64,000 bases of DNA from Oceanivirga miroungae (GTDB taxonomy: Bacteria; Fusobacteriota; Fusobacteriia; Fusobacteriales; Leptotrichiaceae). The notes beneath the pieces are model-generated. The model was not told where the DNA came from, did no database searches, and saw nothing but the letters and a program-made list of their open reading frames with translations. Where the stretch lies: positions 1,130,688-1,194,687 of the forward strand of contig NZ_CABWIB010000001.1 of NCBI RefSeq assembly GCF_902505095.1, read 5' to 3'. Below, piece after piece: positions 43,463 to 51,913 of this stretch. The number at the start of each line of letters is the position of its first letter. Position 1 is the stretch's first letter. A program made the position numbers and the translations under genes.

Positions 43463-44527
43463 TTATTTTTCTGTTTTAGTTAGAACCATATATCCATCTT
43501 TAGTAACTACTATATCATCTTCTATACGAACTCCAGCAATTCCTGGCTTATATATCCCTGGTTCTATTGTAAATACCATATTTTCTTCTAATAAATCAGA
43601 TGTAGCACTTGATACATCTGGATATTCATGTACTTCTAAACCTAAACCATGTCCTAGTCTATGGTTAAAATACTCACCGTAACCTTCTTTTTCTATAATA
43701 TCTCTAGCTATTTTATCTAAATAACTAAAACTAACTCCTGGTTTTACATGTTTTATTGCTTCTTCATTAGCTCTTTTTACAATTTCATATATTTTTTCAG
43801 CTTCTTTTTCAGGTGTTCCAAAAAATATTGTTCTAGTTTCATCACTTGCATAACCTTCATACCAAACACCTAAGTCAAATAAGGCAAGATCCCCTTTTCT
43901 TAGCTTAGTTTCTCCACTTTCTCCATGCGGATTTGCTGCGTTTTTACCAAATAAGACAATGGTATCAAATGACATATTAACAGCATATCTTTTTTTCATT
44001 TCAAATTCAATTATACTTTTTAATTCAATTTCTGTAATACCTTCTTTTAAATTTTCACGAGCTATTAAAATAGCTTCATCTGCTAGATTTGCTGCCTTTT
44101 TTAATTTTTCTATTTCATCATTTGATTTATATTTTCTCATATCTATTATATGTGAACTAATACTTTCTACATGAGAAACATTAAATTCAAAGCTAATTCT
44201 CTCTAACCAATCAACTGTCATATAGTCTTTTTCTATTGCTATTTTTTCTAAATTACCAGTTTTATTTTGTAATTTTCTAAATCCATTTTCAGTATCTAAA
44301 TATGATACTAATTCAAGCTCTACTTTTAACTTTGCCTTTGCACTTTCGTATTCCATTGCAGGCACTAACATTGCTAGACTGTCTTTTTTTATTACTAAAG
44401 CTAATAATCTTTCATGTGGATCACAGTTAAAATTAGTTAAATAGTATATGTTTGTAGGCTTTGTTATGATAGCTGAATCTAAATTATTTTTTACTAAGTA
44501 TTCTCTTATCTTATTTATCTTATCCAT
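43463..44527 (-). CDS. pepQ: Xaa-Pro peptidase (M24 family)
   Basis: Metallopeptidase of 354 residues with an N-terminal creatinase-like domain (NNLDSAIITKPTNIYYLTNF) and a pita-bread C domain. The five metal ligands are visible: LFDLGVWYEGYASDETRTIFFG (two Asp), HRLGHGLGLEVHEYPDV (His), VFTIEPGIY (Glu) and GVRIEDDIVV (Glu). It cleaves the bond before or after Pro in short peptides; dipeptidase versus aminopeptidase P cannot be settled. It fits with the PepD copies in peptide use. Confidence 0.9.
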   Translation of the reverse strand: MDKINKIREYLVKNNLDSAIITKPTNIYYLTNFNCDPHERLLALVIKKDSLAMLVPAMEYESAKAKLKVELELVSYLDTENGFRKLQNKTGNLEKIAIEKDYMTVDWLERISFEFNVSHVESISSHIIDMRKYKSNDEIEKLKKAANLADEAILIARENLKEGITEIELKSIIEFEMKKRYAVNMSFDTIVLFGKNAANPHGESGETKLRKGDLALFDLGVWYEGYASDETRTIFFGTPEKEAEKIYEIVKRANEEAIKHVKPGVSFSYLDKIARDIIEKEGYGEYFNHRLGHGLGLEVHEYPDVSSATSDLLEENMVFTIEPGIYKPGIAGVRIEDDIVVTKDGYMVLTKTEK

Positions 44528-44546
44528 AATACTCCTTTTATTTAAA

Positions 44547-44563
44547 AAGGGGCAAAGCCCCTT
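44547..44563 (-). terminator. Hairpin after the outer-membrane protein gene
   Basis: AAGGGGC (44547-44553) pairs with GCCCCTT (44557-44563) with a 3-base loop; a short T run follows on the minus strand. Confidence 0.65.
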
Positions 44564-44568
44564 ATTTT

Positions 44569-45276
44569 TTATTTTCCTAATATATATCCAAAGTTAACAC
44601 TTATTGGCATTATATGTTGTCCTCTTAATTTTTTACCTTCTAATTCTTTACTTATATTTCCTTCCCATAGCTGTTTATTTTCATATCCTATTCTTGCACC
44701 TATTTTAATCCTATTACTTACCTTAGTTCCTAAAGTAAGTCCTACTCCTGATTCTACTCCTTTTGATAGTACTTTAGTAGTAGCTTCGCTAGAATTATCA
44801 TATTTCAACGATTTTAAATAAGCTATTCCTTTAACTATACCATCAATTCCTATATATATTACTTCTGAATTTGGTATTCTAAAGTTTAAATCCATTTCTA
44901 CTCCAGCACCACCTTCAAGACCATATACACCAGTTGCCCCAGATGCTGAATTATAATTATCCACATTTAATTGTGCTCCTAAATTTATACTAGGTCCCAT
45001 TGTTACTGAAAATACATTACTAACTGGTACTGTCCATTCAGGTCTATATGCAACTGAAATAGCACTGTATTCATTCCAATGCACTACCTTATTATCATTT
45101 GAATCTACTTTTTCACCCTCAAAAGACTTTATTTGATTTTTTTTATCAAATCTCATACCCATAATTGTAACTGAACCTTCTAATCTATGTCTAGGTCCTA
45201 CTGTATCTAATGCGAATGTATTCATACTAGCTAAAATAAAACCTACAACAGTTCCTATTATTAACTTTTTTTTCAT
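44569..45276 (-). CDS. Predicted outer-membrane beta-barrel protein
   Basis: 235 residues with a Sec signal peptide (MKKKLIIGTVVGFILASMNT, cleavage probably after FA). The mature part alternates hydrophobic and polar residues in about eight strands, e.g. GLEGGAGVEMDLNFRI and SGVGLTLGTKVSNRIKIGAR. It ends in VNFGYILGK, so the usual terminal aromatic is displaced by three residues. It is similar in size to 8-strand barrels. No specific family is recognised. Own hairpin downstream; monocistronic. Confidence 0.75.
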   Translation of the reverse strand: MKKKLIIGTVVGFILASMNTFALDTVGPRHRLEGSVTIMGMRFDKKNQIKSFEGEKVDSNDNKVVHWNEYSAISVAYRPEWTVPVSNVFSVTMGPSINLGAQLNVDNYNSASGATGVYGLEGGAGVEMDLNFRIPNSEVIYIGIDGIVKGIAYLKSLKYDNSSEATTKVLSKGVESGVGLTLGTKVSNRIKIGARIGYENKQLWEGNISKELEGKKLRGQHIMPISVNFGYILGK

Positions 45277-45336
45277 ATTTTTTCTCCTTTTTTAATTAAC
45301 TAAGTAAATTATACTATTTTTAACAGTATATTGCAA

Positions 45337-46269
45337 CTACTTAAAATCTATTTTACTAATAACATCTTTTAAGACTTTTTTAGACTTAGCTAGTTGTTCT
45401 ACTTCAAGTTCATTAAATTCTGGACAAACTTTCATAATTTGTCCTGTTCTACCTACTATATTAGGTACAGAATAGTAAATATCTTCTATTGGATTATATG
45501 TAGATATAGTTAGTATAGTTTTTTCATCTCTTAGTATTGCTTCAACTATTCTTCTAACAGCTAAACCTATTGCATAGTTTGTGTATCCTTTTTTTCTTAT
45601 AATTTCATAAGCTGAATGTTTTACTGCTTCTGTTACTGTTTTTTTAAGTTCATCTAACTCAACATTTTCTCTTTTTGCATATTCATCTATTGATAAAGGC
45701 CCTATGCTAAGTGCACTCCATACTGGAAATTCACTATCACCATGTTCTCCTATTATATATCCATGAATAGATCTTGCATCTATATCAAATATTCTAGCCA
45801 GATTATATTGCAGCCTACTTGTATCTAAAACTGTTCCACTTCCTATTACTCTATTTGCAGGGAAGCCACTTAACTTATATGTTATATATGTTAATATATC
45901 TACCGGATTTGATACTACTAAAAGTATTGCATTAGGAGAGTATCTAACTATTTGAGGTATCATAGTTTTGAATATAGATAGGTTTTTATTTATTAAATCC
46001 AATCTAGTTTCACCATCTTTTTGACCTACTCCTGCTGTAATTATTACTATATCAGAATCTTTTGTATCTTTATAGTCTCCTGCTGTTATTTCAGTAGCTT
46101 TTAAAAATGCAGCACCATGAGCTATATCTAATGCTTCTCCTTGTGCTTTTTCTTTGTTTATGTCCACTAATACAATATTTGAAGCTAATCCACTTTCAGA
46201 AACTGCTAATGTTGTAGCAGATCCTACAAATCCTGCTCCTATTATTGAAACTTTATTCGCTCTTTTCAT
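45337..46269 (-). CDS. ldh: L-lactate dehydrogenase
   Basis: Reduces pyruvate to L-lactate, regenerating NAD+. NAD-binding IIGAGFVGSATTLA, substrate loop GVGQKDGETRLDL (the Gln selects pyruvate over oxaloacetate), NPVDILTYI, and catalytic GEHGDSEFPVWS. A frame back to ATG 46284 exists, but GGAG sits 9 bp before ATG 46269 (MKRANKVSIIG), the better start; length 310. Supports homolactic or mixed fermentation. Confidence 0.95.
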   Translation of the reverse strand: MKRANKVSIIGAGFVGSATTLAVSESGLASNIVLVDINKEKAQGEALDIAHGAAFLKATEITAGDYKDTKDSDIVIITAGVGQKDGETRLDLINKNLSIFKTMIPQIVRYSPNAILLVVSNPVDILTYITYKLSGFPANRVIGSGTVLDTSRLQYNLARIFDIDARSIHGYIIGEHGDSEFPVWSALSIGPLSIDEYAKRENVELDELKKTVTEAVKHSAYEIIRKKGYTNYAIGLAVRRIVEAILRDEKTILTISTYNPIEDIYYSVPNIVGRTGQIMKVCPEFNELEVEQLAKSKKVLKDVISKIDFK

Positions 46270-46319
46270 TATTCTATACTCCATTTCCTTAATTGATTAT
46301 AGATTTTACACCAAAATTT

Positions 46320-47471
46320 TTATTTTATCAATCTGAAAATGCTTGTTGATATTTCTTTTACTATATCCAAATCATGAGATATGAATATAAAGGTAGTGGC
46401 ATATTCTTTATTAAAGTAAAGTATTAAATCAAGTATTTTTTGCTGTGTCGTAAGATCTAATGCTGATGTAGGCTCATCTGCTATTATCAGTTTTGGTCTT
46501 AATATCATAGCCTCTCCTACTACTACTCTTTGCCTTTGCCCTCCTGATAAATCTTTTGGATATTTATACTTATATTCACTTAATTCTAGTATATCTAGCA
46601 TTTCATTTACTTTTTTTTCTATATCTTTTTCTTTATTTACAATTAAAGGCTCACTTAATAGCTCATATATGTTCATAGTTTCATCTAGTGAACTATATGG
46701 ATCTTGAAATATCATTTGAATATCTCTTATTTTTCTTTCTTTTAAGTCTTTTTTATCGAATAGAATTTCACCTTCATCATATTTAGTAATTCCTATTATT
46801 ATTTTACCAATAGTAGATTTTCCTATCCCAGATTTACCTATAACTGAAAATATTTCACCTTTTGATACTTTAAAACTTATATTCTCAAATATTACTTCCT
46901 TATCATATACTTTTTTTAAATTTTTAACTTCTAAAATTGTATAGTCTAGTTTATCTAATTCTTCTTTTAACTTTTCAATAGGTAATCCTACTACATTGTA
47001 ATATGAACCATCATATGATTTAACAAAATTGCTATCTTGTATTCCATAAGAACCTGCTTTATCTAATGGATTCATATTTTCCACATAATCTACTATTTCG
47101 TTTTCGCTTAAATCTCTAAACTCTATATCGGTTCTATCATAAAATGTTTTTATAGTTTTCCCTTTTTTTATACTAACTCCTGTTAATACATAATGCTTTT
47201 TCCCAGATAACATCTTTAAAGTATTTATAGCCTCCAACTTATCTTTTGGCTTACCTAGTATCTTATTATCAAATACAACCACAGTATCTGCTGCTATACA
47301 TGTGTCATCTATATCTACTGCTAATACCTTCATTTTAGATAGTTTTTTTACAAATTTAACTGGATTTTCCTCATCTATATTCTCATCTATATCAGGGACT
47401 ACAATTTTAAAATCCTTTATTATTTTTTTTAAAAGTTCTTCTCTTCTTTTAGAGGCTGACATCAGTATCAT
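46320..47471 (-). CDS. Fusion: Maf-like nucleotide pyrophosphatase + ABC transporter ATPase
   Basis: Residues 1-188 form a Maf/YhdE domain: SASKRREELLKKI, the catalytic-site region TCIAADTVVV, KILGKPKD and DKAGSYGIQD. Maf proteins hydrolyse non-canonical or canonical nucleoside triphosphates. Residues 190-383 form an ABC ATPase of oligopeptide type: Walker A GKSGIGKSTIGK, Q-loop IFQDPYSSLD, signature LSGGQRQR, Walker B LIIADEPTSALD, H-loop FISHD. It ends right after the H loop (EISTSIFRLIK). No permease gene is nearby. The join (LKEELDKLDYTILEVKNLKK) is one continuous frame; a one-base change there would expose a TAG, so the fusion may be recent. Confidence 0.85.
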   Translation of the reverse strand: MILMSASKRREELLKKIIKDFKIVVPDIDENIDEENPVKFVKKLSKMKVLAVDIDDTCIAADTVVVFDNKILGKPKDKLEAINTLKMLSGKKHYVLTGVSIKKGKTIKTFYDRTDIEFRDLSENEIVDYVENMNPLDKAGSYGIQDSNFVKSYDGSYYNVVGLPIEKLKEELDKLDYTILEVKNLKKVYDKEVIFENISFKVSKGEIFSVIGKSGIGKSTIGKIIIGITKYDEGEILFDKKDLKERKIRDIQMIFQDPYSSLDETMNIYELLSEPLIVNKEKDIEKKVNEMLDILELSEYKYKYPKDLSGGQRQRVVVGEAMILRPKLIIADEPTSALDLTTQQKILDLILYFNKEYATTFIFISHDLDIVKEISTSIFRLIK

Positions 47472-48061
47472 TATAGACTTCCTTCTAGCGTATCTAAATC
47501 TTTTAAGCCTTTTTTAGCTATAATATCTGAGTATATTTTTTCTACCAAGTTAAAATCTAAAGTTTTAATGTATTCTAAATATATCAAGTTGGTTGTATAT
47601 GAATACGACTTGTGTTCTCCAATTAGGTATGCTCTAGCTGGTGCTACATCATCTATGTCAATTTGTCTTACAAATTTACTAATTTTTGGATATTTACTAT
47701 GAAACTCTTTCTCCCAATTCATAACAATTTCTTCAATTTTAGATATTACTTTATTCTTTCTTTCATCTTCTTCTGGTAGATACATCTTGATTTTATCAAA
47801 CTCATCTTTATGAGTATATTCCATCATATATGCATACTTTTCAAATAAAGGGTTTGTATTTGAAATTCTAGCATTATGCAAATCTTTTAAATAGCTATAG
47901 CAAACATTTCTACTTAAATTTTCCCATTGGCTTGATCTTGTTATTAAAAATTCATTTTTATTATCCTGACAATTTGCTCTTCCTCCAACATTATTTAGGT
48001 TTGTAAATAGCTCCCATTCAATATCTAAAATTTCTTTTATTATTCTATCTTTATCATCCAT
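47471..48061 (-). CDS. DUF4125 family protein
   Basis: Cytoplasmic protein of about 196 residues. It contains EILDIEWELFTNLNNVGGRA and FLITRSSQWE, typical of DUF4125. The function is unknown. ATG 48061 (MDDKDRIIKE) has GGAGGG upstream and overlaps the end of the DUF4037 gene, its usual genomic or fused partner. It ends at the start of the Maf-ABC gene. Confidence 0.75.
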   Translation of the reverse strand: MDDKDRIIKEILDIEWELFTNLNNVGGRANCQDNKNEFLITRSSQWENLSRNVCYSYLKDLHNARISNTNPLFEKYAYMMEYTHKDEFDKIKMYLPEEDERKNKVISKIEEIVMNWEKEFHSKYPKISKFVRQIDIDDVAPARAYLIGEHKSYSYTTNLIYLEYIKTLDFNLVEKIYSDIIAKKGLKDLDTLEGSL

Positions 48062-48062
48062 T

Positions 48063-48965
48063 TTAATCCCTCCAACAGCCAAGACTTTTTATACTTTCAT
48101 CTTTTATTCTACTTTGAATAACATCACCATAATATCCAATAAAATCTGCTATTCTTATTACCACATCTTCTTCTTCTAATTTATCTATAATATCACTTGA
48201 TATTTTATCCATAGTATTAATCTTATCGTTTGTAGATAAGCTATTATCAACTAAGCTATTTATTAAATCATACGCTTTTTTATCAATCTCTAATAGCATT
48301 TTATGATGCCATTTATAGTATGGTGCATATCTTTTATGAATTAAAAAATACATTTCTATTGAGTTTTGAATAAATATTGATAAGGCTTCATAAGCTGCAA
48401 CATTTTCATGTCTTTTAACCATTCTTTCATAGTTAACATATGAACTATTTATCTGCATACATCTTGTTGCCATCATATTAAATCTAATATCTCTTGGATA
48501 AAATTTAACTTTTTCTCTTAATTTAGTAAGGCTACCATCGGTATCATAAAAAACTTCACCATTTGTAAAAGAAGATAATAAGTACTGTGGAATATTTCTA
48601 TACTCTATATCAGAATTAGGACCACTTTCACTTCCTAAAAAACTAAATACATATTCAGAAATATCAAGTACACCTCTTCTATTTTTTCCCCATACAGTTT
48701 CATCTAATAACTTATACCCCATAAAAGTCTTATCTAAATTATTTATTATTTCATTAAATTTTTCTTTATATTTAACATAGTTTTCATGAGATAAAAGAAT
48801 AACTGGCATAGCACTAAAATCATGATCTTGTGATATATTATCATCATAACCATAACATTCTGAACCATAACCAAATAGACCACAAGCATATGGTATATTT
48901 AATTCATCAAACTTGCTTTTTAATACCTCGTTATAGAATTTACGAGATAACTCCATTCCTTTCAT
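48063..48965 (-). CDS. DUF4037 nucleotidyltransferase-like protein
   Basis: 300 residues. The N-terminal GLFGYGSECYGYDDNISQDHD has the GS...D-x-D arrangement of the nucleotidyltransferase fold, followed by a helical region (MMATRCMQINSSYVNYERMV) typical of DUF4037. The start ATG 48965 has GGAGGAAAA upstream. Cotranscribed with DUF4125 as a probable functional pair; substrate unknown. Confidence 0.78.
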   Translation of the reverse strand: MKGMELSRKFYNEVLKSKFDELNIPYACGLFGYGSECYGYDDNISQDHDFSAMPVILLSHENYVKYKEKFNEIINNLDKTFMGYKLLDETVWGKNRRGVLDISEYVFSFLGSESGPNSDIEYRNIPQYLLSSFTNGEVFYDTDGSLTKLREKVKFYPRDIRFNMMATRCMQINSSYVNYERMVKRHENVAAYEALSIFIQNSIEMYFLIHKRYAPYYKWHHKMLLEIDKKAYDLINSLVDNSLSTNDKINTMDKISSDIIDKLEEEDVVIRIADFIGYYGDVIQSRIKDESIKSLGCWRD

Positions 48966-49110
48966 TTTTCCTCCAAATTTATTTTCTTACTTTCCAATAC
49001 CCACTACGATTTGAACCTATTCTTTCTATAATATTTTTCTTTTATTTACAATGTTTTTATACAATTATTATACCATATTTAGTGATATATATAAATAAAT
49101 TTGGAATTAT

Positions 49111-49123
49111 TTGTACTTTAAAG
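49111..49123 (+). repeat. 13-bp copy of the IS-end-associated motif
   Basis: TTGTACTTTAAAG as at 29381-29393 and 36973-36985. It abuts the truncated gene that starts here. Confidence 0.6.
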
Positions 49124-49661
49124 ATGGTTTCATATACAATAAGAGAAGATAGTAAAATAGAACACAAAATTATATACAACTATCCACTTACAGCATTTGA
49201 AGAACTTGCAACCAATGCTATTTTACATAAAGAATATGATACACCTGAATACGTGGGTATTTATGTATACAAGGATAGAATATCCTTTGTAAACCATAAC
49301 AGACCACTTCCACCAATTACAATAGAATCATTATAAAGAACTCAAGGATATGTTTTTTTCACTTAATTTAATAGAATCTTATGGTTCAGGAATAAGACGT
49401 GCAAAAGATGCTTTGATTAAAAATGGTTCTCCTAATCTTAAATTCTACCCAGACAATGAAAAAGATAATTATACAAATGCTGTTATGAGTATCAATGCTG
49501 AATTTCTAAAAGAATTTAATGGTAGCACTGCCCAAGAAACTACTCAAAAGATGAAAACAGAAAATTATATAGAGGATATAATTATAAATATGATGATAAT
49601 TAACCCAAATATTTCAGCAAGAGAGAAAGAGAAGGTTCTAAAAAATATGGTAAATGGATAG
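49123..49661 (+). pseudogene. Truncated AlbA_2/HATPase-type ATP-binding regulator
   Basis: Two frames encode the C-terminal half of the common 'ATP-binding protein/putative transcriptional regulator' family: FEELATNAILHKEYDTPEYV and ISFVNHNRPLPP (GHKL-like ATPase part) up to a TAA at 49334-49336, then MFFSLNLIESYGSGIRRAKD in another frame to 49661. The N-terminal Schlafen/AlbA_2 domain is absent, and the junction with the motif TTGTACTTTAAAG is abrupt. The C terminus is short. Not expected to be functional. Confidence 0.75.
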
Positions 49662-49684
49662 TGATAAACTAAAATACATAATTT

Positions 49685-49716
49685 AAAGGTGTTAAGAGTA
49701 AAATCTAAACACCTTT
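49685..49716 (+). terminator. Hairpin after the pseudogene
   Basis: AAAGGTGTT (49685-49693) pairs perfectly with AACACCTTT (49708-49716). Confidence 0.6.
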
Positions 49717-49733
49717 ATTGGTATTTAAAATTT

Positions 49734-49752
49734 ATTGTGTGAATCACACAAT
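49734..49752. promoter_or_regulatory. Perfect palindrome upstream of the metal-binding protein gene
   Basis: ATTGTGTG-AAT-CACACAAT, 8-bp arms with a 3-bp centre, about 100 bp before the GTG start. It has no T tract, so an operator is more likely than a terminator. The regulator is unknown. Confidence 0.45.
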
Positions 49753-49851
49753 AAAAATTTACTTTTTAAACATCATTTATGCCACAAGCAACTAGAAATT
49801 TTAGGTTTTCTATGCTACTATTAGGTATGTATTGTGAAGGAGGAAATAAAA

Positions 49852-50067
49852 GTGAAATCAAAAATATTAACTATACCTGCTATTAAATGTAATAGCTGTG
49901 TTGAAAAAATTACAAATGTCTTATACTCGTTTCCTGAAGTAGAGGAAATTTCAGTAGATTTAGATGAAAAAACAGTAGAAGTTATTTTATCAACTGATAT
50001 TTCAGATAATGAATTAAAAGGGATTATAAAATCTGCTGGTTCTTACGAAGTTACGGAAATTAAATAA
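49852..50067 (+). CDS. Heavy-metal-associated (HMA/CopZ-like) protein
   Basis: Small cytoplasmic protein of 71 residues with the ferredoxin-like HMA fold: ILTIPAIKCNSCVEKI carries the CxxC metal site (usual form GMxCxxC), and VEEISVDLDEKTVEV is the conserved second half. Likely binds Cu(I) or another soft metal. The frame is open back to GTG 49834, but that codon lies inside the AAGGAGG ribosome site, so GTG 49852 is the start. No P-type ATPase is nearby. It is 1 bp before the RNase H gene. Confidence 0.85.
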   Translation: MKSKILTIPAIKCNSCVEKITNVLYSFPEVEEISVDLDEKTVEVILSTDISDNELKGIIKSAGSYEVTEIK

Positions 50068-50068
50068 T

Positions 50069-50659
50069 ATGGTTTATGCTCTATATTTAATCGATGAGAA
50101 TAAAAAATATATATTTGATAATTGGTTGGAATGCAGTAATAATATTAAGGGTAAAAAGGCTAGGTACAAAAAATTTAAAAATGAAATGGAAGCTAAAAAA
50201 TGGTTAGATGAAGGTGCAAATTATGAAACTTATACTAAGCTTGATTCTGATGCTATTTATTTTGATGCAGGTACTGGACGTGGTATAGGGGTTGAAGTAA
50301 GAGTAACTAATCATTTAGGTGCTTCTATTTTAAATGAAATAATGCCAAAAGAAAAAATAAATGAATTTGGCAACTACTTACTAGCACCTAATAGAACAAA
50401 TAACTTTGGGGAATTGTGTGGCCTTTTTATTGCACTAAAGTATGCAAAAAAATATAAGGTAAAAAAAATATATGGTGACAGTGAATTAGTTATTAAATAC
50501 TGGTCAAAAAGAATATATAACGAGAAAAATTTAGAAAAAGATACAATTAAGCTAATCATTCAAGTTAGCGATATGTATAGTGAATTTATACAAAATGGTG
50601 GAGAGCTAAAAAAAATATCAGGAGATATTAATCCTAGTGATTTAGGTTTTCACAAATAG
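50069..50659 (+). CDS. rnhA: Ribonuclease H with N-terminal hybrid-binding (viroplasmin-like) domain
   Basis: 196 residues. The N-terminal 50 residues (NWLECSNNIKGKKARYKKF) match the viroplasmin/HBD domain that binds RNA-DNA hybrids. The RNase H fold carries the acidic residues: YFDAGTGRGIGVEV (Asp), NFGELCGLFIALKYA (Glu), IYGDSELVIKYW (Asp) and a late NPSDLGF (Asp). Removes RNA from hybrids during replication. Sits between the HMA gene and rho on the same strand. Confidence 0.88.
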   Translation: MVYALYLIDENKKYIFDNWLECSNNIKGKKARYKKFKNEMEAKKWLDEGANYETYTKLDSDAIYFDAGTGRGIGVEVRVTNHLGASILNEIMPKEKINEFGNYLLAPNRTNNFGELCGLFIALKYAKKYKVKKIYGDSELVIKYWSKRIYNEKNLEKDTIKLIIQVSDMYSEFIQNGGELKKISGDINPSDLGFHK

Positions 50660-50666
50660 GAGAGAA

Positions 50667-51899
50667 ATGGAAGAATTATTAAAGCTAAGCTCTACAAAAT
50701 TAAAAGAATTAGCTAAAGAATACGAAATAGATGGTTATAAGCAGATGGTAAAATCTGATTTAATAAATAATATATGTGTTAAAATGGCACAAGACGAAGG
50801 TAAAATATATACCTTTGGTAGACTTGATATACTGCCAAATGGTTATGGTTTTATTCGTGATAGTGATATAGGGTCTGATGTATATGTATCAGCATCTCAA
50901 GTTAAAAAACTAGGTTTAAGACAAGATGATATCATATGTGGAGAAGTAAGAGTCCCTATTGGTACAGAGAAAAATTATGGTTTAATTAAAATTGAGTTTA
51001 TAAACTCAGATAGTATTTTAAAAGCTTTAAATAGACCTGTATTTGATGACTTAATACCTACTTACCCAAATAAAAGATTAAATTTAGGTGAAGGTAGCAT
51101 AAGCTCTAGAATAATAGATTTAATATCTCCTATAGGTTTAGGTCAAAGAGCATTAATTGTAGCACCACCTAAAGCTGGTAAAACAACTTTATTAATCTCT
51201 TTAGCTAACGATATTATTAAATACAATAAAGAAATTGAACTTTGGATACTACTAATAGATGAAAGACCGGAAGAAGTTACAGATATTAAAGATAATGTAA
51301 AAGAAGCTGAAGTTTATTCGGCTACTTTTGATGAAGATCCTACAGTACATATTAATGTAACTGAAAAAGTTTTAGAGCAAGCAAAAAGAGAAGTTGAAAA
51401 AGGTAAAAATATAGTAATACTTATGGATTCTATAACAAGACTAGCTAGATCATATAACGTGGTACTTCCTAGTAGTGGTAAGATAATATCAGGTGGTATA
51501 GATCCAAAAGCACTATACATGCCAAAAAAATTCTTTGGTTCTGCTAGAAATATTAAAAATGGTGGAAGTCTTACCATAATATCAACTGCTTTAATAGAAA
51601 CTGGAAGCAAAATGGACGAGGTAATATTTGAAGAATTTAAAGGTACCGGTAATATGGAAATAATATTAGATAGAAGCTTACAACAGCTAAGACTATTTCC
51701 TGCTATAGACGTTAATAGAAGTGGTACTAGAAAAGAAGAACTATTATACACTAAAAAAGAACTAGAAGATATTTGGAAATTAAGAAGAAAATTAGCAAAA
51801 TGTAATGATGCTGAAGCAATTAAATACTTACTTGATTTAATTAAACAATTTGAATCAAACGAGGAATTAATAGAAAATATTAAATATGAGCTAATATAG
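50667..51899 (+). CDS. rho: Transcription termination factor Rho
   Basis: Hexameric RNA-dependent ATPase, 410 residues. N-terminal helical domain, OB-fold cold-shock RNA-binding part (GRLDILPNGYGFIRD), ATPase Walker A APPKAGKTTLL, LLIDERPEEVTD, Walker B IVILMDSITRLARSYN, the R-loop/GGIDPKALYMPKKFFGSARN and the C-terminal FEEFKGTGNMEIILDR. No insertion domain. Start 7 bp after rnhA, so transcriptionally coupled. Confidence 0.97.
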   Translation: MEELLKLSSTKLKELAKEYEIDGYKQMVKSDLINNICVKMAQDEGKIYTFGRLDILPNGYGFIRDSDIGSDVYVSASQVKKLGLRQDDIICGEVRVPIGTEKNYGLIKIEFINSDSILKALNRPVFDDLIPTYPNKRLNLGEGSISSRIIDLISPIGLGQRALIVAPPKAGKTTLLISLANDIIKYNKEIELWILLIDERPEEVTDIKDNVKEAEVYSATFDEDPTVHINVTEKVLEQAKREVEKGKNIVILMDSITRLARSYNVVLPSSGKIISGGIDPKALYMPKKFFGSARNIKNGGSLTIISTALIETGSKMDEVIFEEFKGTGNMEIILDRSLQQLRLFPAIDVNRSGTRKEELLYTKKELEDIWKLRRKLAKCNDAEAIKYLLDLIKQFESNEELIENIKYELI

Positions 51900-51913
51900 G
51901 GAGTGATACATAA

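Noticed and set aside
48830-49336. Plus-strand 168-codon frame over the DUF4037 start
   Set aside because: Its first half is antisense to DUF4037; only the part after 49123 matches a family and is listed as a pseudogene.
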